Source: Ficedula albicollis
Lineage: Eukaryota; Chordata; Aves; Passeriformes; Muscicapidae
DNA length: 64,000 bases
Assembly (NCBI RefSeq): GCF_000247815.1
Contig: NC_021674.1
Coordinates: forward strand, 6,899,738-6,963,737
Direction of reading: 5' to 3'
A program made the position numbers and the translations under genes. This document shows, piece by piece, positions 52,035 to 63,935 of this stretch. The notes below the pieces were generated by a model. It saw only the letters and a program-made list of their open reading frames with translations. It was not told where the DNA came from and made no database searches. Each line of letters starts with the position of its first letter. Positions within the stretch are counted from its first letter, which is position 1.

Positions 52035-52107
52035 AGGGGAAAAAAAAAAAAAAAAAAAGGAGAAGGGGGGGGGGGGGGGGGAAAAAAAAAAAAAAAAAAA
52101 GGAGAAA
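52035..52107. repeat. 73-base pure purine tract: A19, G17, A19
   Basis: All bases are A or G. Runs of 19 A (52040-52058), 17 G (52065-52081) and 19 A (52082-52100) are arranged with GGAGAA after each A run. Confidence 0.93.
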
Positions 52108-52282
52108 CAGCAAAACCTCCAATCCTCCCCTCTGCTTTTCACTAAGCAGCACAAAAACAGAGACACAGGGTTGAAGCCTAAGGCATTCCCCAAGCCAACC
52201 CATAGTCAGGAACAGCTAAGAAATAGCTCCGTCTCAATGAGCACCTAAACCACTACCTATATAGTCCAGGAATTCTTCTAAT

Positions 52283-52420
52283 AGGAATTCTTCTAAGAGG
52301 TATTCCTCTCCCACAGATAGCTGTTATCCATATACAACTGTTTTACTGATCAGGAATTCTTCTAAGAGGTATTCCTCTCTCACAGACAGCTGTTATCCAT
52401 ATACAACTGTTTTACTGATA
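52283..52420. repeat. Two-copy direct repeat, 69-base unit
   Basis: AGGAATTCTTCTAAGAGG begins units at 52283 and 52352, about three differences in 69. A partial third start (AGGAATTCTTCTAA) precedes at 52268. Confidence 0.9.
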
Positions 52421-55400
52421 AAACAACATTGATATTTTTATGTTATGCAAATTTGGTAGGTAATTGAGCAGAGCCTTGAAAATCAGATAATCAAATGATC
52501 AAAGGAATTATTCTGTCAAACGGTTCATAAATTATGAGATGATTGACTCACACCTCTCTAAATGCTTTTTTTCAGTATCTATGTTACTCATGTACAAGAC
52601 TTTTGCACAGAACAATCAATGAAACCTGGCATTTGATAAAACTTGTTTCATTCTGAATCTATCAGAAGATTGATAAGGCTTAGAGAACTGTCTGGAAGCT
52701 CACAGGTTTCACTTGCTGCTAGGGAGAGACCAAAAAAGACCAGGTCTCATCAACAACCCCAGGAGGAAGGTAAGGAAAGGAGAAAAGATAGAAGCTGTAT
52801 TTCTGCAGAATCATATGGACCAAGCCAAGAAAATTTTGCTGCATGAATCTAGCACCAAAACAACAACAAACACAAATTAATCCCCGAACTGGGTTTTTAC
52901 AAGGGTCTTACACATTCAGTTTTGTGACAAGAAATTTACACACTATTTAATTTTTAATTTTGTAACTAGAAATAGATTGAGAATTGTGTATTATGCTGGA
53001 AGCAAATATGACAGAGGGTTTGCTGTTGTTTCTGATGCTCCAGTCCTGGTTAGCAACTATGAATACAGAGAGACCATTTGGAATAAATACAGTTCCCTGT
53101 AATCAAGCTTTCACTGAACTACATGATATGATCAGCAGGGATGTTTTTCACACTTTACTTATGGGAATGAATTCTCCTGTTCATTTGTCCTGAGAAATAT
53201 GCTAAAAATTTCATTAAAAAATTTCAGCAGTCTCATGCTACAGAAAGAAAGGCCAGGTGAAGCTTCTAAGGATCCACCACTTAAATCCCATCTGTAAGTA
53301 GTGGCAAACTAGGGTTGATATGGAAGTACTACATGTATAAACCTGCAGGCTTGCAGAATGCTCTGAACATAATGCAATTAGGAACAGGAGCTGGAAACAT
53401 GCATGTGACAAAATATGCTTCCTGTATATGCACTTCCTGGCTGTTCTGGGTGACAAGAATATGAATGTTAAAATTAACTGTATCATAATTACCGTAATTT
53501 GTACTGAAGGAAGCCGAAGGCTATAATTGCAAGCTTGTGTAATAGAATTAAAGGGTTTACACACAAACCCCTTTATATGTTCTAAACTACTGTTTTGGGG
53601 TTTTTTTTCAATATTTATGGAAAGATGTATTACTAAGCCTACTAAATTCCCAGGCTAGAAAGTAAAAATTAAGGTCCGTCCTTACTTTAGGATTCATATT
53701 TCAAAAATTATTTTCTAAATATTTTTTCTACATATAATTCTGCCAAAATATACACCATGGCATTTGCTATTTCCAAGCACATTAATGTTGCAAATAATTT
53801 TCATTTTCACCTGTGCCCTAATACACAATTTCCATTAGAAAAAAAAAAAACAAACAAAACAGGCTTTTAGACTGTTTATACATTCTTGGTGTTTGTCCTA
53901 TGGTTCTTATATTAAATCTGTGAGTCCTATTATATTTTACCATTGTTTAAAACCAAAGCTACAGTAGTCTTGATTATTTGGGAAAAAAAAACCAAACCAA
54001 ATTTGCTACTTCCTGTCCAGACACCCAGAAACATCCTTCCAGTTCAGTCAAAACACATCAACAAGCTTATTTCTTCACTGTATCAATTTTTCAAAGAAAT
54101 AGACAAATCTTAAAATATTGTTAGAGACTATGCTTACAAAGGGTCATAGGGCTCCACGAAAGAGCCTGAACTGAGAATCCCTGTCCAAATAAACCTGAAC
54201 TTTCTAAAATAATGAGATAGCATTTGTAGCAATATATATACAATCATGTTCAGTATTATATGCTACACCTGCCCTCTCTAGTGCATGTAATCCCTGATTT
54301 TAAATTGCTTCTTGGTCTCAAGAATTTCTAAACATCAATGTCAACAGTGAATGAATTTGTGAGTAGACTGGGACTTCAGTCACTGCAGGATCAGAACTCT
54401 GGCATAAGCACAGCAGTTTCAGAACAAAATAATTTTCAACATTGTCTTAAGAAAGTTCAATTATTTACGACTATACTACTCTAAGCTATTCAAAACTAAA
54501 CACTAGAAGAATCAAAATGTCCAGAATTTTGCAATCAATGTGAGCATACTACCTACCTAAAGCTTACATACTAACTAAATATACAGTTACTAATGCCAGT
54601 AAATTAGAAAATCCAGTGGTAAAACCAGTACTTTCTGGTTAAGAAACTAGAGCCAACCAGCTCTAATGCAATAAGCTTCTGACTTGTGCTGCCAAATTAG
54701 CTCCTAAGCTCCAGAAGCTCACTAGTTACATGGCAACGGGCTTGCCAGCCCTGCAAGCCAAGTATCTCAGTCACAGAATATTAATATAAATTTGGCATTC
54801 AATAAAACTCTACAGCTGCAGTGTTATAAACCAGAACTGGAGCAGTCAGACAGCCAAAATCCCAGCCCAAACACTACCCCAAGTGTTCTGCTCAAATCTG
54901 CTGGCTTACTGTTCCGCTCCTACTTGAATTCTTCACTGGAAGGGAGAATTCTGCATGTCTGATGAGACATTCAAAATAATTTAATCATTACATAAGTACA
55001 CAGAAATTGCCTAATTGTCCTTGAGATTATTGGCAAGGGGGAAAGAATAAAAATCCCCAAATTCGCACCAACCACGTTTTGAAAGTTAGTGAAATATTGC
55101 ACTTCTCTCTCAGTGATCTCTTCCAGAATCCAAGAATGTTCTCCTAAAATTAATAGCTTCACCTCAAATTCATCCCCTCTCCATTATGTGTGCCAGCAGT
55201 TCATGCTGAAGATTTCTTCTACTTATTACTTATCAAGAGCACCAGATGTACGGACCACTTGAAAAGGAAACAGAGATCCTTCCTTGGCAGTCACCCAAAA
55301 GAGGAGTAGAGAGTCAAAAGGAAAGGACAATGAGATCAGTGGTGGCTCCATAAACAGTTCATGACTCTTCATTAATCATTACATAGCTGAACTACACCTG

Positions 55401-55553
55401 AACAATAAGTAGTAGTAGAAGACTGTCTAAAATGAACTTAAGAAACAATTTAAAAACTGCTATCTGCTCTATTTTATTAGCAAATTACACATTATGTGTT
55501 GGATGATTGTGAGTATGGATGGATGAAAAAGGTATTGCCACCACTGAGGTGCA

Positions 55554-55647
55554 AACATTTGTATTTCTTCACTGAGATGCAAAATACTTCAGATGAAAAA
55601 AACATTTGTATGTCTTCACTGAGATGCAAAATACTTCAGATGAAAAA
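55554..55647. repeat. Two-copy direct repeat, 47-base unit
   Basis: AACATTTGTATTTCTTCACT and AACATTTGTATGTCTTCACT begin units at 55554 and 55601; one difference in 47. A weaker third echo (CACTGAGGTGCAA) precedes. Confidence 0.9.
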
Positions 55648-58600
55648 TAGACAGATGACTTTTGGAGTTTTGAAAAATCTGAAATACTTTAAAGTTTCTA
55701 AATAAGCTTGCAACAAATGTTTTGATTTCAGTATATTTTCAAAAACATTCACTTAGTACTTCTGAAAAATCAGAGAAATATTTCTGCTTTTGAGTTGCAT
55801 GCAATTCTTACAGGTTATGACCCATCATTATTTTTAAACTATAAACAGTCCCTTATACCCTGAAAGACACAAATATATACTTATATACAGACCTCCAAAT
55901 ACAGATGTTAGAGAAATTATTACATTCTGGTAAATAAGTTAGAAGTCAATAGCTTTGGCACTCCTGCTGAACAGGACACACTTATGTCCTCATGTCCATG
56001 AATGAATCTATAAATGCAAGCATGCCTTGTAGCTTCTCCTTGGCAGCTCTACGGAGATTTTCTAATATTTTAAGTCAAGAATCACTATTAGCAATAAAAA
56101 TGCCTCTATGGAAGGTGCTTTCCTTAACAACATGTAGAGGTTTTTATGCACACAGAAATAGTTTTCAAGATGACTGACAGTGAACTCCAGAAAATCTGGA
56201 TGCAAGTGGGACTTAAGGACTCTCATATGAAGGAGGGACTTCATAAACCTTGAATTTGGTTAGGAGAAAGACAAATAGCAGCTATTTCTCTGCTCTCCTT
56301 TAAAGAGGGTAAAGACAAGAAAGAGTTAGGAGAGTGAGATTTTCCTTGCAGCAAGATGTGGATCAGGAAGGAAAGCTTTCTGCAGAAACCAACACTCTGG
56401 TCCTATTCCAAAACCAGTAACTGGTAAGAAAAGATGAAGACAGAAGGAAAAACAGGAGAATCTAACCATGGAAGTTCTCACTTTTCTATTGAGAATGAAG
56501 AGTCCGTTTGCTCTCTAACTAAATCAAAAAGTGCATTCATTAGAGAGACTACTGCAACTGAAAGCCAAGAATGGTCTTAATTAAAAACCCAGAAGTAAAA
56601 AAATGGTCATTAACAATCTAGCTGGAGCTGGGAAAAGGACAGTCACGTAGGCTTCCCCAAAAAATAGACACTGCTAAATGCCACTGGCTCAGTCTCACCC
56701 TGTTGCAGCTTCTTCAGTCTTTCAAAATTTGCATGTGACACATTTTATTAGATAAGCAGTTGTCAGCAGCCCCTTAATTACATTAGAAAAATGTGCAGAT
56801 ATATATTGTAGATGACATCTTGTAAGACTGGAAGATATTAGGTAAGTTTCTGCTTTTGAAAGAGATACTTTTTTTTAAAACCTTCCTAATAAATCAGTTT
56901 GCCAAGACATCCCTTTGGGAATTCAGTGGCAGAAACATGAAATGCAAGATCAGCAAATTATTAAAATACTGATATAGTAACTCAGAGCTGAGCAACTAAT
57001 GAGCTGTAAAGTTCACTTCTAAAAGCAGGACACTCATATATTAAACATGCCCACAGTATTTTCACTGTTCATTATAAATATTAATTTAGAGTGGGAAGGT
57101 GAACTGTGCAAAATAAAACTCAACTCTGATAGATTCTGATAAGATCCTTTTAAGGATCAAGTTTCTCTGGAATAATACATAGTGACTAAAGACACAACTC
57201 TGCCAGGTTTGGTTTTAAAATGCATTTTAGCATCATGGTGAATCCTAAATTAGTTCAATGACAGATGAGCAGAAGCAGACAGATGAGTTTCAATTTACCA
57301 AACAAACTGAATTGCTACTCACTTTGCGAAACTACAAAATTACCATAAATTAAAGCTATGTTAAATAAAGGTAAAAATATGGAAAACCATCAATCTTTCA
57401 CATATGCAACACTGTTAGTGAAATCCCTTCAAAGAAAACAAATGCCAAATCTTTACCGCAGCACACAATATTTTATGGTTCATCCATCACAACATGCTCT
57501 TCCCCTCTGATAAACAAGGACACAGTAATTTGTAGAAATGCTGATGAGTAGAAGAAACCCACTGCATATTATATACATTTCTTCTGCCCACAAACCTGCC
57601 CTTTCCTTGTGATGCTCCAAGTCTCAAAGCAAGAATGGACACAACACGACAGCCTGTGCTGTGTAAAACAGAGAAGACATCGTTCAGTGCTGCAAGGGTT
57701 CCAGAACAGGTACTTACATGGCAGTACCTATCTAAAAGCACTAGCTGACATGATCAAATGCTCATCTTGCTTCTCTTAATCTTTAGTATGCTTGGTATTT
57801 AGCAAATATGAACATATTTGAACCTCTGGGATAATTTAGTGAAGGGAAAGCTCAGCCAAGGCTGGAGAAAGATACTATTGGCAACCTTGTAAGACTTGGT
57901 ATTTGCAGTGACTTACAAAACTTCTTCACAAAGGAACAGCCAGCTTAATAAAAATACCATGTTTCCTACACAGAAATTAGACACTTATGCTTTGGCATAA
58001 CTAACCAATAATGCCATTAATGCACCAGATGTGGATCTCAGTAAGTTTACCTAGGACACAAACATACAGCAACACAGAAGTGTCAATAAGGAACAAACGG
58101 GCACATTAAACTAGCAAGCAAACCTTGCAAGCAAAACCACAGAGAGAAAATGATAAAAGAAAATAAGCTGCAGAAGAAAATTGCCTCTTTAAGACACTAA
58201 TAAAGTGAGTAGTGTAGAGAATGCAAAATACAGATAAAATCCACAGGAAAAATATTAACTATGAACTGTTAATGACAACAAAAAAAAGCTTCAGCTGGGA
58301 AGACTCCAAGATGAAGAAAACTGTGTACCTGTACTCTGGGCTGAGATCTTATCCTGTTGTACACTCTTGGATGCTGGACTTTATTTTGACCTAGTAATAC
58401 CATTCATGTTGTAATGGTTTTTCAAAACAAACAAATAAATAAGAATAAAAAAAAAAACAACCGCTCCCTCCTGTAACACCAAAAAAAGCCTGAATTTGTA
58501 CTGTCAGTCACAAATGCTTGATTCAAAAAGGTGAAACATGCTGCAGCACACGGGACATTTTAGTAGTGGCTTTAAGAACATCAGATGCTTCCTGAATCCA

Positions 58601-59550
58601 ATTACTACCTACAAGAACTAAGGTGATCTCCCTCTGATGGAACTGTTAAAGAATTCAGTTGTTCCCCAATGTACTGTCAGGACCAATAAGCAACTCTGAA
58701 AAAGACTATTCTAGCAGATTTTCCTAAATGAGGAAAATTAGTCTGCACAAGGATTCAGGTGGCCCTTTTCCATGTCAACTGGATGAGTGCCTGGCTCTTT
58801 TTTCTAGAGTTAGATGGAATTAGGATATTCTTGTTGACAGACTATAACTCTAACATCCAAGAGGAAAGGGCAATTTATTCAAATAAAAATATGATACTGA
58901 TGTTCACATGTAATATTTTTAAAACATTAATGGACAGAAAATATTTCAATTTCCCATTAAAAACTCAATTTTACCTTAAAAAAATTCTGTCATTTAAAAA
59001 AGATAACTTAATTTTATTTTCTCTCTCTCCTTTTCCATTTTAAAACTTTTTCTTAGATATTTGGAGCACAGTAGTTTCCATTTCTGGTTTTCATACTGTT
59101 TTGAAAGGGGAACAGTCTTAAGCCCCAGACTCAAGGTCTGTTCCATGCTCATTTCATTTTTAGCTTAAAGCATATGTTAACAAAGACCTAGAAGGCATGT
59201 TCACACCGCATTGCATGTCTCTCTTTCTTTAACATATTCATATATTTTAATCTACTGCCCATGAATATATGGCCCAGGCTTCTTTACTTGTGCTAACTCT
59301 CAAATCAGGGTCACTTTCATTGCTTGAATGACCTATTTCTTCTAATATCCAAGGTAACATGTAGGAAGGAAGAAAACCATTAATAATTAAAAGTTAGATG
59401 TGAAAACCAAAAACTGTAATTCCATAAATGCTCACTCCAATGAACTAAAGCTCCATCAGGCACAGCTCCTCATCCTGAATGCCCAGCATCTCCAAAGTGG
59501 TCAGATCAATTTTTCATTTTGCAGAAACCTGAAAGCCGGGAGGGTACGAA

Positions 59551-59722
59551 AGGGTATCTGTGAAGAAATGCTCCTCTTTCAAATGAGAAGTTGTCAGGAC
59601 AAGAAGATCTGACTGCTACTATCTTGCAATGAAAAAAGGGTATCTGTGAAGAAATGCTCTTCTTTCAAATGAGAAGTTGTCAGGACGAGAAGATCTGACT
59701 GCTACTATCTTGCAATGAACAA
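59551..59722. repeat. Two-copy direct repeat, 86-base unit
   Basis: AGGGTATCTGTGAAGAAATG begins units at 59551 and 59637. About three differences in 86. Confidence 0.92.
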
Positions 59723-59868
59723 ACCAGCAAGCTCCAGGGAATGCTGCCAGTCAGCAGTGAAGGCAATTTATGGCGAGAAGCAACACAGTCACAGTTTCAT
59801 TGCAACATCCATCCTACATGAAACACCCTTGGACCTCTGAAGTGCTGAAGGGCTTAAAGGACACACAC

Positions 59869-60906
59869 ATCACAGAATCCTAAAATAATTTGTGTTCAAA
59901 GAGACCTTTAAAGGCCATTGAGTCCAACTCCCTGTCGCAAGGAGGGACGTCTTCAACTAGATCAGACTGCTCATAGCTCCACCTAACCTGCCCTTGTATG
60001 GTGATGAAGCAGCCACTCTTCTCTATGTAAAAATTGTGCCATTTTTTCTTACATTCTATTCTGAATCTGCCTTCTGCAGTTTAAAACCATTATTCCTTGT
60101 CCTACTGTAACAGCCCTGCTGCAAAATCTGACCCCATCTTTCTAAAACTCCCGCTTCAAGAACTGAAAGGCTGCTATAAGGTCTACCCAGAACCTTCTCA
60201 TCTCCAGGCTGAACAGCCCCAACTCTCTCAGACTCTCTCCAAAGGAGAGCTGCTCCATCCATCTGATCACTCCAAGAGGTCCATGTCCCTCCCTCCTGTG
60301 CTGATGATTCCAGAATTGCATGGTTGAGTCTCACCAGAGCAGAGGTGGAGGAACACCTCACTAGACCTGCAGACCACTCTTCTGATGCAGCCCAGGACAC
60401 GATCAGCTTTCAGGGCAGCGAGTACACATTGCTGGGTCACGCCTAGCCTCTCATCCACAGCTCACCCAAATCCTTCTTGGCAGCGCTGCTCTGAATCCCC
60501 TCATTCCACATCCTGTTCATACCAGGAACTGCCTGCACCCAGGTGCACTGGACCTTGTTGAACCTCATAAGATTCCCATGGGCCTATTTCTCGAATTCAT
60601 CTAGGTCCCTCTGGATGGCATCCCATCCCTCATGCTTGTGAGCCACACTCAGCTTGGTGTCATCTTCAAACTTGCTAAAAGTATCCTTATTCCTTCTGTG
60701 TCAGCTGATGGAGATATTTAACAGCACTGGTCCCAGTACGGAATCCTGAGGGATAGCACTGTTCAGTGACATCCGCGTGGACTTTAAGCCATTGACCACC
60801 ACGCGCTGGATGTCACCATCCAAGCGATTCCTCATCCACCAAAACAGTTCACCCATCAAATCCATCTCCTTCCAACTCACAGAAAAGGAATGCTGTGGGG
60901 ACCACG
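59869..60906 (-). mobile_element. CR1 LINE, 3' part of a copy split by an LTR
   Basis: Reverse-complement CR1 from the 3' end at 59869 (ATCACAGAATCC) through GAGTCCAACTCCCTG, CTTCTCATCTCCAGGCTGAA, TTCTCGAATTCATCTAGGTC and GGAATCCTGAGGGATAGCAC. It continues to GCTGTGGGGACCACG at 60906, where a solo LTR is inserted. The other part resumes at 61927. It is the longest CR1 in the window. Confidence 0.94.
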
Positions 60907-61926
60907 TGTCCTGGGATGATCCATAATGTCCCTGTATTCCGTATCTACCTGCATCCACGAATTCTTAGTCTCCTTAAGACTCTGCAGACAGAGACCTTGC
61001 ATGCCTGAGGGAGTGCTATTGTGGGTATTTTCAAAATCAGCCCTCCCAGGCAGCTTTCGGTCCTTTGCTGTGTGGTGTTTATTTTGCAGACTGTTTGGTC
61101 TTTGCTCAGGCAAAGATTTTTCCTCCCTTTTTGGGATCTCTTCATTTTTGCTTTTTTTCCCCATCTCGGAAAGAGTGCAGTTAGCAGGTTTGATCTGCCT
61201 TGGGGGAGTTCTGCAGGTGTCTGACAGTCGTCATGGGCCGCTCCCCAGCAAGCCAGTCCAAATCAATCAGCTGCCTGCTCCAGAAGAGAAGACTACAGGA
61301 GCAGAGCCTCTCTCTGGCAGCTTCGGCTTTACAACCATAGCCACCCACAAAGACTGCATTTTGCAATTAGAAACTGTTCCAAAGTGAATTTGCAAACTGC
61401 TGGCAGCAAAAAAGGCCATCCCACGCCGGCACCGGCAGACTGGTCACTTACCCTCATCCCACAGCCACAGGTGCAGAGCACAGCAACAGCAGCAGAGCTG
61501 CAAACAGCAGGAAGAAGCAGCAGGCAGATCCCACATGAGCTGCAAGTCCTCGTCTGCTGCTACAACTGCTCTGTAAAGCAACTGCTTTCCCAAGTGGAAT
61601 GTGATGGCATCTTGTCCCTTTGTCCTACAAGCCTGAGGCTGTTCCTGCCTTGTGCCATCTCAGGAAAGGCTATTTCTGGCATTTTGGGTCGCTCTTTGTT
61701 CCAGTGGGGTTGTGAGGTTTTTGCAGTTTGGTATCTAGAAATTATTGACCCTTTCTTTTTCTTGCCTCTTGGCATTCCGTTTGTTAGTAATGTGTTATTT
61801 TTTTCACTTGTATCTACTCATATCTAATTCCTTATTGGTGGGAAGGGATTGGTTGGAATGAAGGGGAATGTTACTCATTCCAGAGCACCTATCTCTTTAA
61901 ACATTTAAACTCTTTAAACCAAGACA
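60907..61926 (+). mobile_element. Intact solo LTR (ERVL-like) inserted in CR1
   Basis: 1020 bases from TGTCCTGGGATGATCC to CTTTAAACCAAGACA. The flanks are CCACG (60902-60906) and CCATG (61927-61931), a 5-base target duplication whose one difference is a CpG-to-TpG change. Blocks match both LTR remnants of the provirus at 26585-31600. The open frames inside it are not genes. Confidence 0.88.
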
Positions 61927-62085
61927 CCATGACAAAGGCCTTACAGATGAAAAGAGATGACACCGATAGCTCTTCCCATGTGCAGCCATACAGCCACTCC
62001 ATCATAGACGGTCACTAGATCGGTCAGGCAGGACCTGTGTTGCTGAAATTGTGCCGGCTGTCTGAAATCACATCCCTTTTTGAGC
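61927..62085 (-). mobile_element. CR1 LINE, 5'-ward part of the same split copy
   Basis: Continues the CR1 text after the LTR (GACAAAGGCCTTACAGATG, CATAGACGGTCACTAGATCG, GTCAGGCAGGACCTG, GGCTGTCTGAAATCAC). It fades by about 62085, only about 70 bases from the KIF16B exon donor at 62154. Confidence 0.85.
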
Positions 62086-62154
62086 AAACATATTTCAAAC
62101 CACTTTTTTTAAGTCTCTAACCTTTTCAGTACAAGAAGTTTTACCAAAACTTAC

Positions 62155-62244
62155 CTCTGGGTACTTCAGTTTTAAAGTTTTATGCAATTCTCGAAAACGA
62201 CTGTACCGCCGAAATACTGTCCATGTCTCATCCAAGACTGTTAT
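62155..62244 (-). CDS. KIF16B: KIF16B coding exon: first half of the PX domain (partial gene)
   Basis: This exon of 30 codons reads, on the minus strand, from ITVLDETWTVFRRYSRF to LKLKYPE. It is bounded by an acceptor (pyrimidine-rich stretch ending CTCTAG) and a donor (GAG|GTAAGT), both phase 0. KIF16B is a plus-end-directed kinesin that carries early endosomes; its C-terminal PX domain holds the cargo by binding PI3P. The RRYSRFRELH block is the classic PX core motif whose first arginine contacts the 3-phosphate in PX domains. The reading joins in frame to the exons at 37704-37787 and 18537-18695, and the three together give a coherent C-terminus. Earlier exons (motor, FHA, coiled coils, PX strand 1) are not in the window. 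The exon's donor lies about 70 bases from a CR1/LTR composite. Identification rests on family knowledge, not on a search. Confidence 0.93.
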
Positions 62245-63779
62245 CTAGAGCAGACAATATAAAAAGAAGAAACAGAAGTAAACCCACACAGTGTACAACA
62301 CTAAAACCCATGCAGTATACAAGGTTTTAAGACTAAAATGGACAGTTCTTAGTTGTTCTAAACCCAAAAACTTCTATAAGTTTACCTGATTTTTCTTTCA
62401 TTACACGAAAGTTCATGACAGAACTGTATTTAATAAAGAGCACTGACTGCAAAGCAAAAAAACACCTGAATGCATTTGTTCCTTAATCCACAGTGGTTTG
62501 ACAAAACTGTAAACACCTTAAAACATCTCAAATCCCTTCTTTGTGCAGCTATTTGACTCTCAGTATTACAATCAGTGGATATTCCATTAATGAATAAATA
62601 ACATCCAGAAAAGCGTAGTGTAGCTTCTCGAAATATTCACAGAAATGTATATTCTTATACACAGATATTGACAATTAAAAAATACATATTTCTTAGGCAC
62701 ACAGAGTTCTTTACCACATAGAATGGGATTCCAGTTTGTAGGATAAAATATTATACCATCTTTTAGTAGAAGATATTCCTTTAAGTCACTCTTGGTCTGT
62801 GTCTTCAAAATGGTGATGAACATTCCATTTATATAGCAAGTTTTCTTAAAATCAATATAATTACTCCTGTGAATAGAGTGCAAAACAACAAGAGCAAGGA
62901 GGGAGGGCAAACCAACCTTACCATGGCTAAGTTATTTGCAAAATTCTCACTAGAGCTGAGAACACTATCTGAAATTAGGTGACATTAATTAAGGACATTT
63001 CTAACTGGGTCATAAAAGTGTTGTGACTAGAGCATTTAACTTTATAATCAGAAGTCAAAAGTCTTTGTGCAGCTCTAGTGATCCAAGACTACCAAGAAGC
63101 CAAGCTGCAGGGTGAGTCAACATTATTCTACACTGACTAGCAGAGATGGAGAGAGCCAACTGCATTGCATAAACTGCTGCATTTTGAATCAAATAGGCCT
63201 AATATGTGGCATTACCCCGTCTATCTATGATTTTATGCAAGAAGATAAAAAATAAGCCATTTCACAAAACACATCTCACAAAGATACAGGCTTTTTAATC
63301 TTAAAGCGACTCCTAAAATTAACAAGTAGTTCTCTCACTACTAAGTGTATCAAAAAGTTATGGAGGCAAAGAAAGTTGCAATGGAGTAGAATAACTGTAA
63401 GAGAAACAGAAATCAGAGCAACAAAGCCAGAAGAAACCAAGCACAAATGCTACTACCCCACACTTACAACAAACTCATCTCATTCTTTTCCATCCCTGCT
63501 ACCTTTGCTGCTGTATATGGAACAGGGAAATGAGGGGAAGTGTTTTGAAAACCAGAAATTATTGCGTGTTTTATGACAAGTGGAATGAGGTTTGGCGTGG
63601 GCTTTTTCCTATTTTTACCACAATTTAAGACTAAAGATGAAAGCAAACAAAACAGGCCTTCTCAAAACTTTTCACAAATGTTATAACATAGGTTTTTCTA
63701 GCATGTAACCACAATGAAAACTCATCATCACTTAAAAAATTAGTCTTTCACATCATGAACAAGCTTCACTGCTACTACA
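62245..63779. other. KIF16B intron upstream of the first PX exon in view
   Basis: AT-rich. The next exon upstream (start of the PX domain and end of the stalk) was looked for on the minus strand and not found, so it should lie beyond 64000. Confidence 0.55.
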
Positions 63780-63935
63780 AGTCACCATCCCTGGAAGTGT
63801 TCAAAAAAGGGTGGATGTGGCACTTGAGGACATGGTTTAATGGTGAACATGTTGGCGCTGCTGTGTTGCCATTTGGACTTGATCATCTTAAAAGTTTTTT
63901 CCAACCTTCACAATTCTGTCATTTCAGGACACCTG
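63780..63935 (+). mobile_element. CR1 LINE, short 3' end fragment
   Basis: CACCATCCCTGGAAGTGTTC, GGATGTGGCACTTGAGGACA, TTGGACTTGATCATCTTAAA and TTTTTTCCAACCTTCACAAT are the CR1 3' end. It is heavily 5'-truncated. The open frame 63755-63973 is its shadow. Confidence 0.92.

Larger units (their letters stand above)
51301..59868. other. KIF16B intron, no exon recognised
   Basis: AT-rich, with a 73-base purine tract (52035-52107) and three two-copy direct repeats (52283, 55554, 59551). An open frame at 57487-57741 (minus) shows no family motif. No intermediate KIF16B exon was seen; the flanking PX exons join directly in frame. Confidence 0.55.

Noticed and set aside
57487..57741. Minus-strand open frame with a donor-like GGTACTTAC nearby, as a possible extra exon
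   Set aside because: The flanking PX exons already join in phase and the translation matches nothing in KIF16B.
60926..61387. 153-codon open frame
   Set aside because: Lies inside the solo LTR at 60907-61926; related LTRs do not keep it open.
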